From NCBI GenBank assembly GCA_035625725.1, contig DASPPB010000080.1, forward strand, positions 3,736 through 67,735: 64,000 bases of DNA. Direction: 5' to 3'. The stretch is from GJ-E10 sp035625725 (GTDB taxonomy: Bacteria > Pseudomonadota > Gammaproteobacteria > Burkholderiales > Burkholderiaceae_F). Under the pieces are notes generated by a model. That model was not told the origin of the DNA. It saw only the letters and a program-made list of their open reading frames with translations, and made no database searches. Below are positions 7,295 through 16,830 of this stretch, one piece after another. The number at the start of each line of letters is the position of its first letter. Position 1 is the stretch's first letter. A program made the position numbers and the translations under genes.

Positions 7295-7920
7295 GCGAGC
7301 GGCCAACCGAACAAGTCCAGCCGCCGGGCACTGGAGGGAAGATCGACCTTCTGATGCGCCGTCAACACCACGATGCCGTCAGCGGCCAGATGCTGCTCGA
7401 CCAACGCATAGACGCGCTCGACGGTGCGCGCATCGAGCGCATTGAAGGGCTCGTCGAGAATCCAGAGGCGCGCCGGCACGGGCGCGCACAGCCGCGTGAG
7501 CGCGACTCGGCGCTTTTGCCCCTGCGACAAATACCGCACGGCGACGTCCTCGAAATCCTCCAGCCCCAGACGCGCCAGAGCCTCTCGCGCCTGACCTTCC
7601 GGCAAGACAAGGCCCCGCACGGCGGCCTCAAAGCGCACGTTCTCCAGCACCGTCAGATCATCCTTGATCCCGTTGAGGTGTCCCACGAATGCGAGCTCCG
7701 AACCGTACTCCTCGCGCGTTCGCGTGATATCGGAGCCCTTCCATCGAACCTGCCCGCGCGTGGGAGTGAGCAAGCCCGCCAGGATGCGCAGCAAGCTCGT
7801 CTTGCCCGCCCCGTTGTCGCCCGCAATATGCAGGCATTGGCCCGGGCTCAGTTCCAGCCCCAGTCCCTGGAACAGGCAGCGCTCGCCGCGCACACACTCC
7901 AGATCGATCGCCTGCAACAT
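7291..7920 (-). CDS. ccmA: Haem exporter ATP-binding protein CcmA
   Basis: ABC ATPase of 209 residues. The Walker A motif is GDNGAGKTSLLRILAGL (about residues 34-50), the signature is YLSQGQKRRVALTRL and the Walker B is LWILDEPFNALD. The short length and the GQ-K-R signature fit CcmA. It is the first gene of ccmABCD, with a four-base overlap with ccmB, and supplies ATP hydrolysis for cytochrome c maturation. Confidence 0.93.
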   Translation of the reverse strand: MLQAIDLECVRGERCLFQGLGLELSPGQCLHIAGDNGAGKTSLLRILAGLLTPTRGQVRWKGSDITRTREEYGSELAFVGHLNGIKDDLTVLENVRFEAAVRGLVLPEGQAREALARLGLEDFEDVAVRYLSQGQKRRVALTRLCAPVPARLWILDEPFNALDARTVERVYALVEQHLAADGIVVLTAHQKVDLPSSARRLDLFGWPLA

Positions 7921-8022
7921 TGCTGCGCAATTCTCCTTATCGTCTCGTAGGCGCCTTGCGGCTCGATCGCGAAGGCCGCTCTCGCCGGACGACAGCGCTG
8001 ACGGCCAACGCGCGCCGAGCGC

Positions 8023-8508
8023 CTAGTCGGCCTGCAGCGCAACGACCGCGAGCGCCGCAATGCCTTCACCGCGCCCGGTAAATCCGAGCCACTCGGTGGT
8101 TTTTGCCTTCACTGAAATGGCCGAGGCATCAAGGCCCAGAGTTCCGGCAAGCGATCGGCGTATCGCCTCGACAAAAGGCGCAATCTTGGGCCGTTGCGCG
8201 ATGATCGTGCAATCGACATTCACGAGTTGCCAGCCCTGGGCACGCACGTGCTCGAGCGCGTGCGCGAGCAACTGCATGCTGTCGGCGCCCCGATAGCGCT
8301 CGTCGCTATCGGGAAACATCGCTCCGATGTCGCCCAGCGCCCCGGCCCCGAGCAGAGCGTCGATCACGGCGTGAACCAGAACATCGGCGTCGGAATGCCC
8401 GAGCAGACCCAGTGCCCCGCCCACGTCGACTCCGCCCAACACCAGTTTGCGCCCAGGCACCAGCGCGTGCGCATCGAATCCCTGGCCGACGCGAAAGCGC
8501 ATCACCAC
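8023..8508 (-). CDS. ispF: 2-C-methyl-D-erythritol 2,4-cyclodiphosphate synthase
   Basis: Fifth step of the MEP isoprenoid pathway: cyclisation of CDP-methylerythritol 2-phosphate with release of CMP. The 161-residue protein shows the metal-binding FDAHAL near the N-terminus, LGHSDADVLVHAVIDALLGA, and the conserved GDIGAMFPDSDERYRGADS segment. The C-terminal VKAKTTEWLGFTGRGEGIAA loop is also typical. It overlaps the ispD stop by seven bases, an arrangement that in some bacteria has become a fused IspDF. The second ATG (MRFRVGQG, 8502) is an equally possible start. Confidence 0.95.
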   Translation of the reverse strand: MVMRFRVGQGFDAHALVPGRKLVLGGVDVGGALGLLGHSDADVLVHAVIDALLGAGALGDIGAMFPDSDERYRGADSMQLLAHALEHVRAQGWQLVNVDCTIIAQRPKIAPFVEAIRRSLAGTLGLDASAISVKAKTTEWLGFTGRGEGIAALAVVALQAD

Positions 8509-9191
8509 CGTCCCTGCTGGCGCAAAATGGCCTCGGCGAGGAGCAGATCGTCCGCGGTCGTGACCTTGATGTTGTCGGCCGAACCTTCGATGAGCCGCGG
8601 GCGCAAACCCAACATTTCGACGGCCGCGGCCTCATCCGTGGCCTGCATCGCTTCGGGACCTTGCTCCAGCGCACGGCTGAGCACGTCAATGCGAAAAAAC
8701 TGCGGCGTCAAGGCGCGCCAGAGTCCGGCACGCTCCACCGTCTGGGCAACGCGTCCCTCGTGAGCACGTTTGATGGTATCGCTAAGCGGCACGGCAAGCA
8801 GGCCGCCGTGCTCGTCGCCTCCGCCCAAATCGATCAGCGCCGAAAGATCCCCGAGCCGCAGGCACGGTCGGGCGGAATCGTGCACGAGCACCCAGTCCTG
8901 GCTGGCGGCAGCCGCGCGGATGACGCGCAGGCCGTTGCGCACGGTCTCGGCGCGCGTTGCTCCTCCGGCAAGCACGATTTCACAACGCTCTTGCCGGGGC
9001 AGTTGCGCGGCGAAGCGATCATCGCGCGCCACCACGACAAAAACCCGGAGCACCCGCGCGTCCGAGAGCAGAGCTGCGAGCGAGCGCTCGAGCAAGATCT
9101 GCGACCCCAGGGGCAGATACTGTTTGGGTCGATCGGCGCGCATGCGCGCACCGATTCCGGCGGCGGGGATCAGGCCAAAAATCTGCTTCAA
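8502..9191 (-). CDS. ispD: 2-C-methyl-D-erythritol 4-phosphate cytidylyltransferase
   Basis: Couples CTP with methylerythritol 4-phosphate in the MEP pathway. The 229-residue protein has the nucleotidyltransferase signature (LIPAAGIGARMRADRPKQYL, residues 6-25), the conserved LVHDSARPCL, and VKVTTADDLLLAEAIL-like C-terminal residues (KVTTADDLLLAEAI). It is the first gene of an ispDF pair and is divergent from mfd, with only 50 bp between the two starts. Confidence 0.95.
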   Translation of the reverse strand: MKQIFGLIPAAGIGARMRADRPKQYLPLGSQILLERSLAALLSDARVLRVFVVVARDDRFAAQLPRQERCEIVLAGGATRAETVRNGLRVIRAAAASQDWVLVHDSARPCLRLGDLSALIDLGGGDEHGGLLAVPLSDTIKRAHEGRVAQTVERAGLWRALTPQFFRIDVLSRALEQGPEAMQATDEAAAVEMLGLRPRLIEGSADNIKVTTADDLLLAEAILRQQGRW

Positions 9192-9228
9192 CAGGTATCA
9201 GTCGTGAGGTCAAGGAGAGGTCGCTACT

Positions 9229-9234
9229 TATAAT
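9229..9234 (+). promoter_or_regulatory. Perfect -10 hexamer just upstream of mfd
   Basis: A TATAAT hexamer begins 13 bases before the first ATG of mfd (9242) and 19 before the second (9248). No clear -35 box is seen 17 bases upstream. A -10 this close would place transcription at or very near the start codon, as in leaderless transcripts. The AAGGAGAGG motif at 9212-9220 would then lie outside the message. Whether this hexamer is used is unknown. Confidence 0.35.
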
Positions 9235-9241
9235 ACCGGGG

Positions 9242-12200
9242 ATGCAGATGCTTCCTGACCCGCTCGGCGTCGCTCTGGCACGCCCGATTCTGCGGGCGGG
9301 CTGGCGAGCGACCGTGCCGCGACCCTCGGGTTCGGGCGACGCGTTGCTTCTCGCGCAGACGGCGACCCAGGGCCGCTCGGAGGGGCGGCTCACGGTGCTG
9401 CTGTGCTCCGATGCGATTGATGCGCAGCGCCTGGCCAGCGAGTTGCCCTACTTTGAGCCGAAGCTTGCCACGTGCCTGTTTCCCGATTGGGAAACGTTGC
9501 CCTACGACATCCTCTCGCCGCATCCGGATCTCGTCTCCGAGCGCATGGAGACGCTCTATCGCCTTTTTTGTCGCTGCGGGCCGGGACAAGATGCGGCCAA
9601 CGCCGAACGCATCGACGTGTTGGTCGTGGCGGCCACGACGGCGCTGGGCCGACTGGCCCCGCCGCAATTTCTCGCCGGCCGCACGTTCGTGTTTCGCCAG
9701 GGGCAGTCGATCGACGCGGAGCGCTTGCGTGCCCAGATGGTGCTCGCGGGCTACCAGGCGGTCTCGCAGGTCGTGGCCCCGGGGGAATTTTCGGTCCGCG
9801 GGGGCCTGATCGATCTTTTTCCGACCGGCTCGGCGATTCCCTATCGACTCGATCTCGCGGACATTACGATCGACACGATCCGCGCTTTTGACCCCGATAC
9901 ACAGCGCAGCCTGTACCCAGTGGCCAGCATTCGGCTGCTCCCCGGGCGCGAGTTTCCGTTCGACGAGGCGGCGCGCGCGGCCTTTCGCGGCCGCTGGCGC
10001 GAGTTCTTCGAGGGCGACCCGAGTCGCTCCACCGTCTATCGCGACGTGGGCAACGGCATTGCGGCCGCAGGTCTTGAGTATTACTTGCCGCTTTTCTTCG
10101 AGCGGTGTTCGACCCTGTTCGATTTCTTGCCTGGCAGCACGCAGATTGTCACCCACGGGGACGTCAGCGCGGCTTGCCGTCGCTTCTGGACCGAAACGGC
10201 CGAGCGCTACCGATTTTTATCGCGCGATACCCAGCGCCCCTGTCTGCGGCCCGATCAGCTCTTCCTCACAACAGAAGAGCTGTTTAGCGCGGTCAAACCC
10301 TTCCCCCGTTTGGCAATCACCACGCCCGATGCCGCATCGGCTCCGGAGGCGAACGCTGCGGGCGCCGAAATGCAGGGGGCGGAGACCTCCGCCACGGGGG
10401 TCGAAGCGCTGCCCGAACTTGCGGTGGACCGGCGCGCAGCCGACCCGCTGCACCGGCTGCGCGCGTGGCGGGCGCATTTTGCCGGTCGCGTGCTAGTGAC
10501 GGCCGACACGGCCGGCCGACGCGAGACCATCGCCCAGCTGCTCACGGACTTTGGCTTTCCGATTGTCGAGTGCGCCGACTTTGCCGCGTTTGCCGAAGGC
10601 CAATTGAGCTTCGCGCTTGCCGTGTCGCCCGTGCAACAGGGTTTTTGCGTGCCCGCCGCCGCGCTGGCAATCGTCACGGAGGCCGAGCTCTTCGCCAGCA
10701 ATCCGCGCCGCCAGCGCGGTCGCGGCCGAGAGCGCGCATCCAACGTGGAGGCGATGGTTCGCGATCTGGCCGAACTGCGCGTGGGCGACCCCGTGGTGCA
10801 CGCCGAGCACGGCATTGGGCGCTATCGCGGTTTGCAGACGCTCGATCTTGGCGAGGGTGCGGCCGAATTTCTGCACCTCGAGTACGCCGGCGACGCAAAG
10901 CTGTATGTGCCCGTGGCGCAGCTGCACCTCATTGGGCGCTACAGCGGCGCCGACCCCGACGCAGCGCCCTTGCACGAGCTGGGCTCCGGCGACTGGGAAC
11001 GGGCCCGACGCAAGGCCGCGCGCCAGGTGCGCGACACGGCCGCGGAGCTCTTGAATCTGTACGCAATGCGTGCCGCCCGCAGGGGCCACGCCTTTCACTA
11101 CTCCGATGGCGATTACCAGCGGTTTGCCGAGGGGTTCGAGTTCGAAGAAACGCCGGATCAGCACGCGGCTATTGATGCAGTCTTGCAAGACATGCGCGCC
11201 GGCTGTCCGATGGATCGATTGGTGTGTGGCGACGTCGGCTTTGGCAAGACCGAGGTCGCTCTACGCGCGGCCTTTGCGGCGGTCAGTGATGGAAAACAAG
11301 TTGCGGTGCTGTGTCCCACCACCTTGCTCGCCGAACAGCACGCGCAGACGTTTCGCGATCGCTTCGCCGCTTGGCCGGTGCGTATCTGCGAGCTCTCGCG
11401 CTTTCGCTCCGCGCGGGAATCCGCGCAGGCCATCGCCGGCTTGCGCGCCGGGACCGTCGATGTCGTGATCGGCACCCATAAGCTCCTTTCGGAGGACGTT
11501 CGTTTCGACCGCCTGGGCCTGGTGATCATCGACGAAGAACACCGCTTTGGCGTGCGCCAGAAGGAGCGGCTCAAGGCGCTGCGCACCGAGGTCGACGTGC
11601 TGACACTCACCGCCACCCCGATTCCACGCACCCTGGCGATGTCCCTGGAAGGGATTCGGGACTTTTCCGTGATCGCCACGGCACCCCAGCGGCGCCTGGC
11701 AATCAAGACGTTCGTCCGCCAGGAGAGCCCGGCGTTGATCCGTGAGGCCTGCCTGCGCGAGCTGCAACGTGGCGGCCAGATCTACTTTCTGTACAACGAG
11801 GTCGAAACGATCGAGAACCGGCGCGCACGTCTGGAGCAGCTGCTGCCCGAGGCGCGCATTTCGGTGGCCCACGGGCGCATGGCCGAGCGCGAACTCGAAC
11901 ACATCATGCGGGACTTTCATCAGCAGCGCTTCAACATACTGCTATGCACCACCATCATTGAGACCGGAATTGACGTGCCCAACGCCAATACCATCTTGAT
12001 CCATCGTGCCGACCGCTTCGGCCTTGCGCAACTCCACCAACTGCGCGGGCGCGTCGGCCGCTCGCACCATCAGGCGTACGCCTACCTGATGATCGAAGAA
12101 GGCGCCGTCACCAAGACGGCCGAAAAGCGTCTGGAAGCAATCCAGAATTTGGAAGAACTCGGCAGCGGTTTTTATCTGGCCATGCACGATCTGGAGATTC

Positions 12201-12775
12201 GCGGCGCGGGCGAGGTCCTGGGCGATTCGCAATCGGGCAACCTGCAGGAAGTCGGTTTTGACATGTACTCGCAGATGCTCAATTCGGCCGTACGCGCGCT
12301 ACGCGCAGGTCGCGAGCCGGATCTGCTGCAGCCGCTGGCGGCAACGACGGAAATCAATCTGCACGTTCCGGCACTGCTGCCCAGCGATTATGTGCCCGAC
12401 GTGCACCAGCGTTTGTCGCTGTACAAAAAGCTCGCAACCGCAGCCGACCTGGAGACGATCGTTGCCCTGCAGGAAGAAATCGTCGACCGGTTCGGCCGCC
12501 TTCCCGCGCCGGCGCGCGCTCTGGTCGACACGCACCGGCTGCGCCTCGATGCCCAACGCATCGGGGTGCGTCGCATCGATGCCGGGCCGGGCGCGATGCT
12601 GTTGCATTTCGTCGAGCGGCCGCCCATTGAGCTCTCGCGCATCGTCGATCTGCTCAAAAAGGAGAGTCGCGTCCGGCTTGCCGGCCAGGACCGGCTGCGC
12701 ATCGAGCCGGCGAATGCCGATCTGGAGCAACGTTTGCAGCTCCTGCGCGCGATTTTCAAGGAACTCGCCCCATGA
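9242..12775 (+). CDS. mfd: Transcription-repair coupling factor Mfd
   Basis: ATP-dependent translocase that removes stalled RNA polymerase from damaged DNA and recruits UvrA. From 9242 it is 1177 residues, near the family norm of about 1150. The UvrB-like N-terminus shows LFPDWETLPYDILSPHPDLVSERM. The RNA-polymerase-interaction region has GDPVVHAEHGIGRYRGL, and the RecG-like motor has GDVGFGKTEVALRAAF (Walker A), IIDEEHRFGVRQKE (DEEH box) and TATPIPRTLAMSL. The frame remains open upstream to 8957, but that part lies over ispD and is rejected. The neighbour serB begins 43 bp downstream. Confidence 0.96.
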   Translation: MQMLPDPLGVALARPILRAGWRATVPRPSGSGDALLLAQTATQGRSEGRLTVLLCSDAIDAQRLASELPYFEPKLATCLFPDWETLPYDILSPHPDLVSERMETLYRLFCRCGPGQDAANAERIDVLVVAATTALGRLAPPQFLAGRTFVFRQGQSIDAERLRAQMVLAGYQAVSQVVAPGEFSVRGGLIDLFPTGSAIPYRLDLADITIDTIRAFDPDTQRSLYPVASIRLLPGREFPFDEAARAAFRGRWREFFEGDPSRSTVYRDVGNGIAAAGLEYYLPLFFERCSTLFDFLPGSTQIVTHGDVSAACRRFWTETAERYRFLSRDTQRPCLRPDQLFLTTEELFSAVKPFPRLAITTPDAASAPEANAAGAEMQGAETSATGVEALPELAVDRRAADPLHRLRAWRAHFAGRVLVTADTAGRRETIAQLLTDFGFPIVECADFAAFAEGQLSFALAVSPVQQGFCVPAAALAIVTEAELFASNPRRQRGRGRERASNVEAMVRDLAELRVGDPVVHAEHGIGRYRGLQTLDLGEGAAEFLHLEYAGDAKLYVPVAQLHLIGRYSGADPDAAPLHELGSGDWERARRKAARQVRDTAAELLNLYAMRAARRGHAFHYSDGDYQRFAEGFEFEETPDQHAAIDAVLQDMRAGCPMDRLVCGDVGFGKTEVALRAAFAAVSDGKQVAVLCPTTLLAEQHAQTFRDRFAAWPVRICELSRFRSARESAQAIAGLRAGTVDVVIGTHKLLSEDVRFDRLGLVIIDEEHRFGVRQKERLKALRTEVDVLTLTATPIPRTLAMSLEGIRDFSVIATAPQRRLAIKTFVRQESPALIREACLRELQRGGQIYFLYNEVETIENRRARLEQLLPEARISVAHGRMAERELEHIMRDFHQQRFNILLCTTIIETGIDVPNANTILIHRADRFGLAQLHQLRGRVGRSHHQAYAYLMIEEGAVTKTAEKRLEAIQNLEELGSGFYLAMHDLEIRGAGEVLGDSQSGNLQEVGFDMYSQMLNSAVRALRAGREPDLLQPLAATTEINLHVPALLPSDYVPDVHQRLSLYKKLATAADLETIVALQEEIVDRFGRLPAPARALVDTHRLRLDAQRIGVRRIDAGPGAMLLHFVERPPIELSRIVDLLKKESRVRLAGQDRLRIEPANADLEQRLQLLRAIFKELAP

Positions 12776-12818
12776 CGCGGCCGCGGCACCGTCGAACCGG
12801 GCTCGCAGGCCTCTGCTG

Positions 12819-13688
12819 ATGGACCTGGTCATTCAATCGCAGGATCTTCCGACAGCGGCCGTGGACGCCTTCCGCGTCGCCTGTCCGGCTGATCGACTCG
12901 TGCGTCGCCTCAACGCGGCGCGCTTTTTTGGCGTGGGCGCAGACGCCGACACGCGCGAAGCGGCGGTGGCACTGGCAACGTACTGGCGCTGCGACGCGGC
13001 GCTCATCGCGCGGCCTCGACGCTCATCGGACTTCCGCGCCCTGGTGCTCGATATGGATTCGACCGTCATTACGATCGAATGCATCGATGAGTTGGCACGG
13101 CTTGCCGGCAAAGCTGCCGAGGTCAGCGCGATCACGGAAGCGGCCATGCGAGGCGACATAGCCGATTACGCGCAGAGCCTGCGGCAACGGGTGACGTTGC
13201 TCGCGGGAACCGAGGAGTCCGTGCTCGAGCGCGTCCGAGCCGAGCGCCTGCAGCTTACGGCCGGAGCGCAAAACCTGCTTGCCGCAGCGCGCGCCAACCA
13301 ATGGAGCACACTGCTCGTGTCCGGCGGATTTTCGTTTTTCACGGAGGCAGTGCGGCGCGATCTCGGAATTGACGCGGCCTGCGCCAATGAGCTCGTCACC
13401 CGCGGCGGGCGCGTGACCGGGGAGGTGCGTGGCCCGGTGGAAGATGAAGGACGGATCGTGGATGCCGCGGGCAAGGCACGCGCGCTACAGAGGCTTTGCG
13501 CGCGTCTGGGTTGCGGCACCGAACAAGCGATTGCGGTCGGCGACGGCGCCAATGACCTGCAGATGATGGCCTCGGCCGGTCTATCGGTCGCCTATCGCCC
13601 CAAGCCCGTCGTGCGCGAACGCGCGGCATTTGTTCTGGATTACAGCGGGCTCGATGGTCTTTTGAACTTGCTCTCCGACTCCTGGTAG
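12819..13688 (+). CDS. serB: Phosphoserine phosphatase
   Basis: HAD-family enzyme that makes L-serine from O-phosphoserine, the last step of serine synthesis. The 289-residue protein has the nucleophile motif LVLDMDSTVITIECIDELA, the second motif LLVSGGFSFFTEAV, the conserved lysine region (GKARALQRL) and the acidic motif VGDGANDLQMM. The first 75 residues form the variable N-terminal part usual in proteobacterial SerB. It follows mfd closely in the same direction and converges on rimO, whose stop begins at the next base. Confidence 0.94.
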   Translation: MDLVIQSQDLPTAAVDAFRVACPADRLVRRLNAARFFGVGADADTREAAVALATYWRCDAALIARPRRSSDFRALVLDMDSTVITIECIDELARLAGKAAEVSAITEAAMRGDIADYAQSLRQRVTLLAGTEESVLERVRAERLQLTAGAQNLLAAARANQWSTLLVSGGFSFFTEAVRRDLGIDAACANELVTRGGRVTGEVRGPVEDEGRIVDAAGKARALQRLCARLGCGTEQAIAVGDGANDLQMMASAGLSVAYRPKPVVRERAAFVLDYSGLDGLLNLLSDSW

Positions 13689-15044
13689 TCAGTCGGCCAG
13701 GCGCCCGTACAAATCGTGCTCGTCGCTGCGCTCGATGAGCACATCGAAAAACTCGCCAACTTTCAAGCGCCGGTGTGCGCTCACGTGCACGAGCCCGTCG
13801 ATCTCGGGCGCATCGGCACTGGATCGCCCCGTTGCGCCCTGCGCCGAACATTCGTCGACCAGAACTCGCTGCACAGTGCCGCATTTGCGCGCCAGGCGCT
13901 GCCTGGAAATCTCCTCTTGCAACTGCATGAGGCGGGCGCGCCGCTCCTCGCGCAATGCCTCCGGCAGCTGGCCCGGCAGTTCATTGGCCGGTGCGCCATC
14001 CACCGGCGAGTAGGCAAAGCAGCCGACTCGGTCGAGCCGCGCCTGCCGTAAAAACTCCAGCAGTGTCTCGAATTCCTCTTCGGTCTCGCCCGGGAAACCC
14101 GCGATGAACGTACTGCGAATGGTGAGCTCGGGGCAGATTGCACGCCAGGCGCCAATACGCTCCAGGTTCGCCTGCGCTGCCGCCGGGCGCTTCATGCGCT
14201 TGAGCACCCGGGGATGCGCGTGCTGAAACGGTACGTCGAGATACGGCAACAGCCTGCCCTGGGCCATCAGCGGCAGGACCTCATCGACGTGGAGGTAGGG
14301 ATAGACGTAATGCAGCCGCACCCATACGCCGAGGCCGCTGAGCTCGCGCACCAATTCCGCGAAGCGGGTGCGCACGGGCCGGCCGCCCACGAAGTCCATT
14401 TTGTAGCGTACGTCAACGCCGTAGGCGCCTGTGTCCTGGGAGACGATGAGCAACTCGCGCACGCCCCGGCGCACAAGCGCCTCGGCCTCGCGCATGACTT
14501 CGCCAATGGGTCGGGAGACCAGGTCACCGCGCATCGACGGAATGATGCAAAAGCTGCAACGCTGATTGCACCCCTCGGAAATCTTTACGTAGGCATAGTG
14601 CCGCGGCGTGAGCTTCAGACCCGCCGGCGGCACCAGGTCCGCATACGGATCATGCGGCCGAGGCAAATGCTGATGCACTGCCTCCAGGACCGCCTCCGTA
14701 GCGTGCGGCCCGGTCACGGCGAGAACCTTGGGGTGCACGCTGCGGACCAGGTTGGCGCCGTCGCGATCGCTACGCACGCCCAGGCATCCGGTGACCACGA
14801 CGCGACCGTTTTCTTGCAGCGCCTCGCCGATCGCCTCGAGCGATTCCTCGACCGCGGCGTCGATGAATCCGCAGGTGTTCACCACCACCAGATCGGCGTC
14901 GCGGTACGAGCCCTGGATCTGGTAGCCCTCCGCGCGCAGCTGCGTCAGAATCTGCTCGGAGTCAACCAGCGCCTTGGGGCACCCTAGGGAGACAAATCCG
15001 ACGGCCGGCGGGCGCGTGGCACGACGCGGCGCAATCTCGCTCAA
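13689..15044 (-). CDS. rimO: Ribosomal protein S12 methylthiotransferase RimO
   Basis: Radical-SAM enzyme that adds a methylthio group to an aspartate of ribosomal protein S12. The 451-residue protein has the N-terminal UPF0004 domain with cysteines in VSLGCPKALVDSEQ, VVNTCGFIDAA and VTGCLGVRSD, the radical-SAM motif SEGCNQRCSFCIIPSMRG, and a C-terminal TRAM region (LVHVSAHRRLKVGEFFDVLI). GCPKALVDSE is diagnostic of RimO rather than MiaB. Its start overlaps the phaR stop by four bases, so the two are probably co-translated. Confidence 0.95.
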   Translation of the reverse strand: MSEIAPRRATRPPAVGFVSLGCPKALVDSEQILTQLRAEGYQIQGSYRDADLVVVNTCGFIDAAVEESLEAIGEALQENGRVVVTGCLGVRSDRDGANLVRSVHPKVLAVTGPHATEAVLEAVHQHLPRPHDPYADLVPPAGLKLTPRHYAYVKISEGCNQRCSFCIIPSMRGDLVSRPIGEVMREAEALVRRGVRELLIVSQDTGAYGVDVRYKMDFVGGRPVRTRFAELVRELSGLGVWVRLHYVYPYLHVDEVLPLMAQGRLLPYLDVPFQHAHPRVLKRMKRPAAAQANLERIGAWRAICPELTIRSTFIAGFPGETEEEFETLLEFLRQARLDRVGCFAYSPVDGAPANELPGQLPEALREERRARLMQLQEEISRQRLARKCGTVQRVLVDECSAQGATGRSSADAPEIDGLVHVSAHRRLKVGEFFDVLIERSDEHDLYGRLAD

Positions 15045-15607
15045 CCGGCCTTCTCGCCCTTTTCTTTCTTGTCCTGCGGCTGCGGTGCCGCGAACGGAAA
15101 CGCGGTGAACATCGACCGTGTCTGGTTCTGCATGTTCTCCTGCATCTGGACGAAGAGGTTCTTGCTCTGCTCGATGTAGCTCGTCAGCATCGACTGGATC
15201 ATCGGCGATTGCAGGTTCACGAACTGTGTCCAGGCCTCCGGACCGATCTTGTTGCTGTCGTAAAAGGCCCGGCTCTGCTCCTGCAGCTTCTGCTGAATGT
15301 CGATGAAGGCCTGGACATTCTTTTCCAGGTACGAACCCATGAAACCCTGCATTGCGTTGCCGTAAAAGCGGATGATCTGCGCGAGCACCGGCGAGGTGAA
15401 CATGGGCGCACCCGCTTGTTCCTCCTCGAGAATGATCTGCAGCAGAATCGGCCGCGTCAGGTCTTCACCCGTCTTGGCGTCGACAACCTGAAAATCCTCT
15501 TTGTCGATGACCAGCTGCTTGACGTCGACCAAAGTGATGTAGGTGCTGGTCTGGGTGTCGTACAGGCGGCGGTTTGGATACTTCTTGATCAAACGCGGCG
15601 TGCTCAT
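15041..15607 (-). CDS. phaR: Polyhydroxyalkanoate synthesis regulator PhaR
   Basis: DNA- and PHB-binding repressor that controls phasin and granule genes. The 188-residue protein opens with the PhaR DNA-binding signature RLIKKYPNRRLYDTQTSTYI, then VDVKQLVIDKEDFQVVDAKT, and continues into the PHB-accumulation domain with repeated glutamine-rich helices (IDIQQKLQEQSRAFYD). The start at MSTPRL was chosen; ATG at 15616 would add three residues. It lies downstream of phaB in the same direction, the usual place for phaR. Confidence 0.93.
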   Translation of the reverse strand: MSTPRLIKKYPNRRLYDTQTSTYITLVDVKQLVIDKEDFQVVDAKTGEDLTRPILLQIILEEEQAGAPMFTSPVLAQIIRFYGNAMQGFMGSYLEKNVQAFIDIQQKLQEQSRAFYDSNKIGPEAWTQFVNLQSPMIQSMLTSYIEQSKNLFVQMQENMQNQTRSMFTAFPFAAPQPQDKKEKGEKAG

Positions 15608-15762
15608 AGCGTTCAAAACCCCTGGAGTTCAGACAACTTTTGCGGTGCACTTCTCGCGCCGCACCCGCGCGCGCGGGGCGCAATTCTAGCGGTTTGTCCT
15701 ATCCCCCGCTGCCGCCCCTGGACTCAGGCGTGCCGATCGGCAGTGCCCTCGCTTGACCTAGC

Positions 15763-16497
15763 CTATCCCATGTGCAGTCCACCGTTGATGGAAAACTCTG
15801 CCCCGGTCGAAAAGGCCGCATCGTCGCTGGCCACCCAGGCCACGATGGAGGCAATCTCCTCGGCACGGCCGAACCGCTTGACGGGAATGGTCTGGATGAT
15901 TCTTTCGCGCACGTCCTCGCGCACCGCCATGACCATGTCCGTGGCGATATAGCCCGGGGCGACCGTGTTGACCGTCACCCCCTTGTTCGCCACCTCCTGA
16001 GCAAGTGCCATGGTAAATCCGTGCATCCCCGCCTTGGCCGCCGAGTAATTGGTCTGCCCGAACTGACCCTTTTCTCCATTGACCGAGGAAATGTTGATGA
16101 TCCGGCCCCAGTTTCTTTCGAGCATGCCGTCGATGACTTGCTTGGTGACGTTAAACAGGCTGTTGAGGTTCGTGTCGATCACCATGCGCCAGTCTTCGAG
16201 GCTCATCTTCCGAAACACGCCGTCGCGCGTAATGCCCGCGTTATTCACCAAGATGTCCACGCGCCCGTGCTTTGCCATGACCTGATCGAAGGCGGCCTTG
16301 GTCGAATCCCAGTCCGCCACGTTGCCCACCGAGGCATGGAACTGGTAGCCCGCCGCCTTTTGCTCCGCGAGCCACTTTTCGTAATTGCGCGTCGGACCGC
16401 ACCCGGCGATCACGGTGTAGCTCTGCTCATGAAACTTGCGGCAGATCGCCGTTCCGATCCCGCCCATGCCGCCCGTAACGTAGACGATCTTGCTCAT
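15763..16497 (-). CDS. phaB: Acetoacetyl-CoA reductase PhaB
   Basis: NADPH-dependent short-chain dehydrogenase that makes (R)-3-hydroxybutyryl-CoA for PHB synthesis. The 244-residue protein has the nucleotide motif YVTGGMGGIGTAICRKF, the NNAG motif (LVNNAGITRDGVF), and the catalytic Ser-Tyr-Lys in ISSVNGEKGQFGQTNYSAAK. These motifs are close to those of Cupriavidus PhaB. The start at MSKIVYV was chosen by family length; the upstream in-frame extension has no similarity. The thiolase gene phaA that usually precedes phaB is absent here. Confidence 0.95.
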   Translation of the reverse strand: MSKIVYVTGGMGGIGTAICRKFHEQSYTVIAGCGPTRNYEKWLAEQKAAGYQFHASVGNVADWDSTKAAFDQVMAKHGRVDILVNNAGITRDGVFRKMSLEDWRMVIDTNLNSLFNVTKQVIDGMLERNWGRIINISSVNGEKGQFGQTNYSAAKAGMHGFTMALAQEVANKGVTVNTVAPGYIATDMVMAVREDVRERIIQTIPVKRFGRAEEIASIVAWVASDDAAFSTGAEFSINGGLHMG

Positions 16498-16830
16498 ATC
16501 ACGCCCCTTGAAAAATTCGGTACCGGTGAACTTCGAACCGCGCACCACCCCCAAGGGCGCACGGCCTCCGAAAAGCGCTCCGCCCCGGCGCGGGCTCTGG
16601 CCTAGACCCGCGTCAATGCTCCCAGCCTACCCCCGGTGCCACGCCCCCCTTGTGATATCGGTCAGAACCGCAGCGCACGACATTCGAGACGCCCACTCGC
16701 CCCGGCATGCACCGGTGGCCCATCGGCGCAAGGCGCGCGCCCGGTTCACTTCCGCGTCTGGTCCCTGATGCGACGATACGCTCTCCAGGGCCCGCAGTCC
16801 TAGTAGCAAGCGAGGCACCGGCGTGTGCCG
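16498..16830. other. Intergenic region between phaC and phaB
   Basis: About 330 bp with no supported gene on either strand. This is where phaA would be expected in a phaCAB operon. I see no remnant of a thiolase reading frame here. The region is very GC-rich with several short GC palindromes and could hold a separate phaB promoter. Confidence 0.5.

Noticed and set aside
8957..9241. N-terminal extension of Mfd by 95 codons
   Set aside because: It lies over ispD on the opposite strand and has no similarity to the Mfd N-terminus; family length fits the start at 9242.
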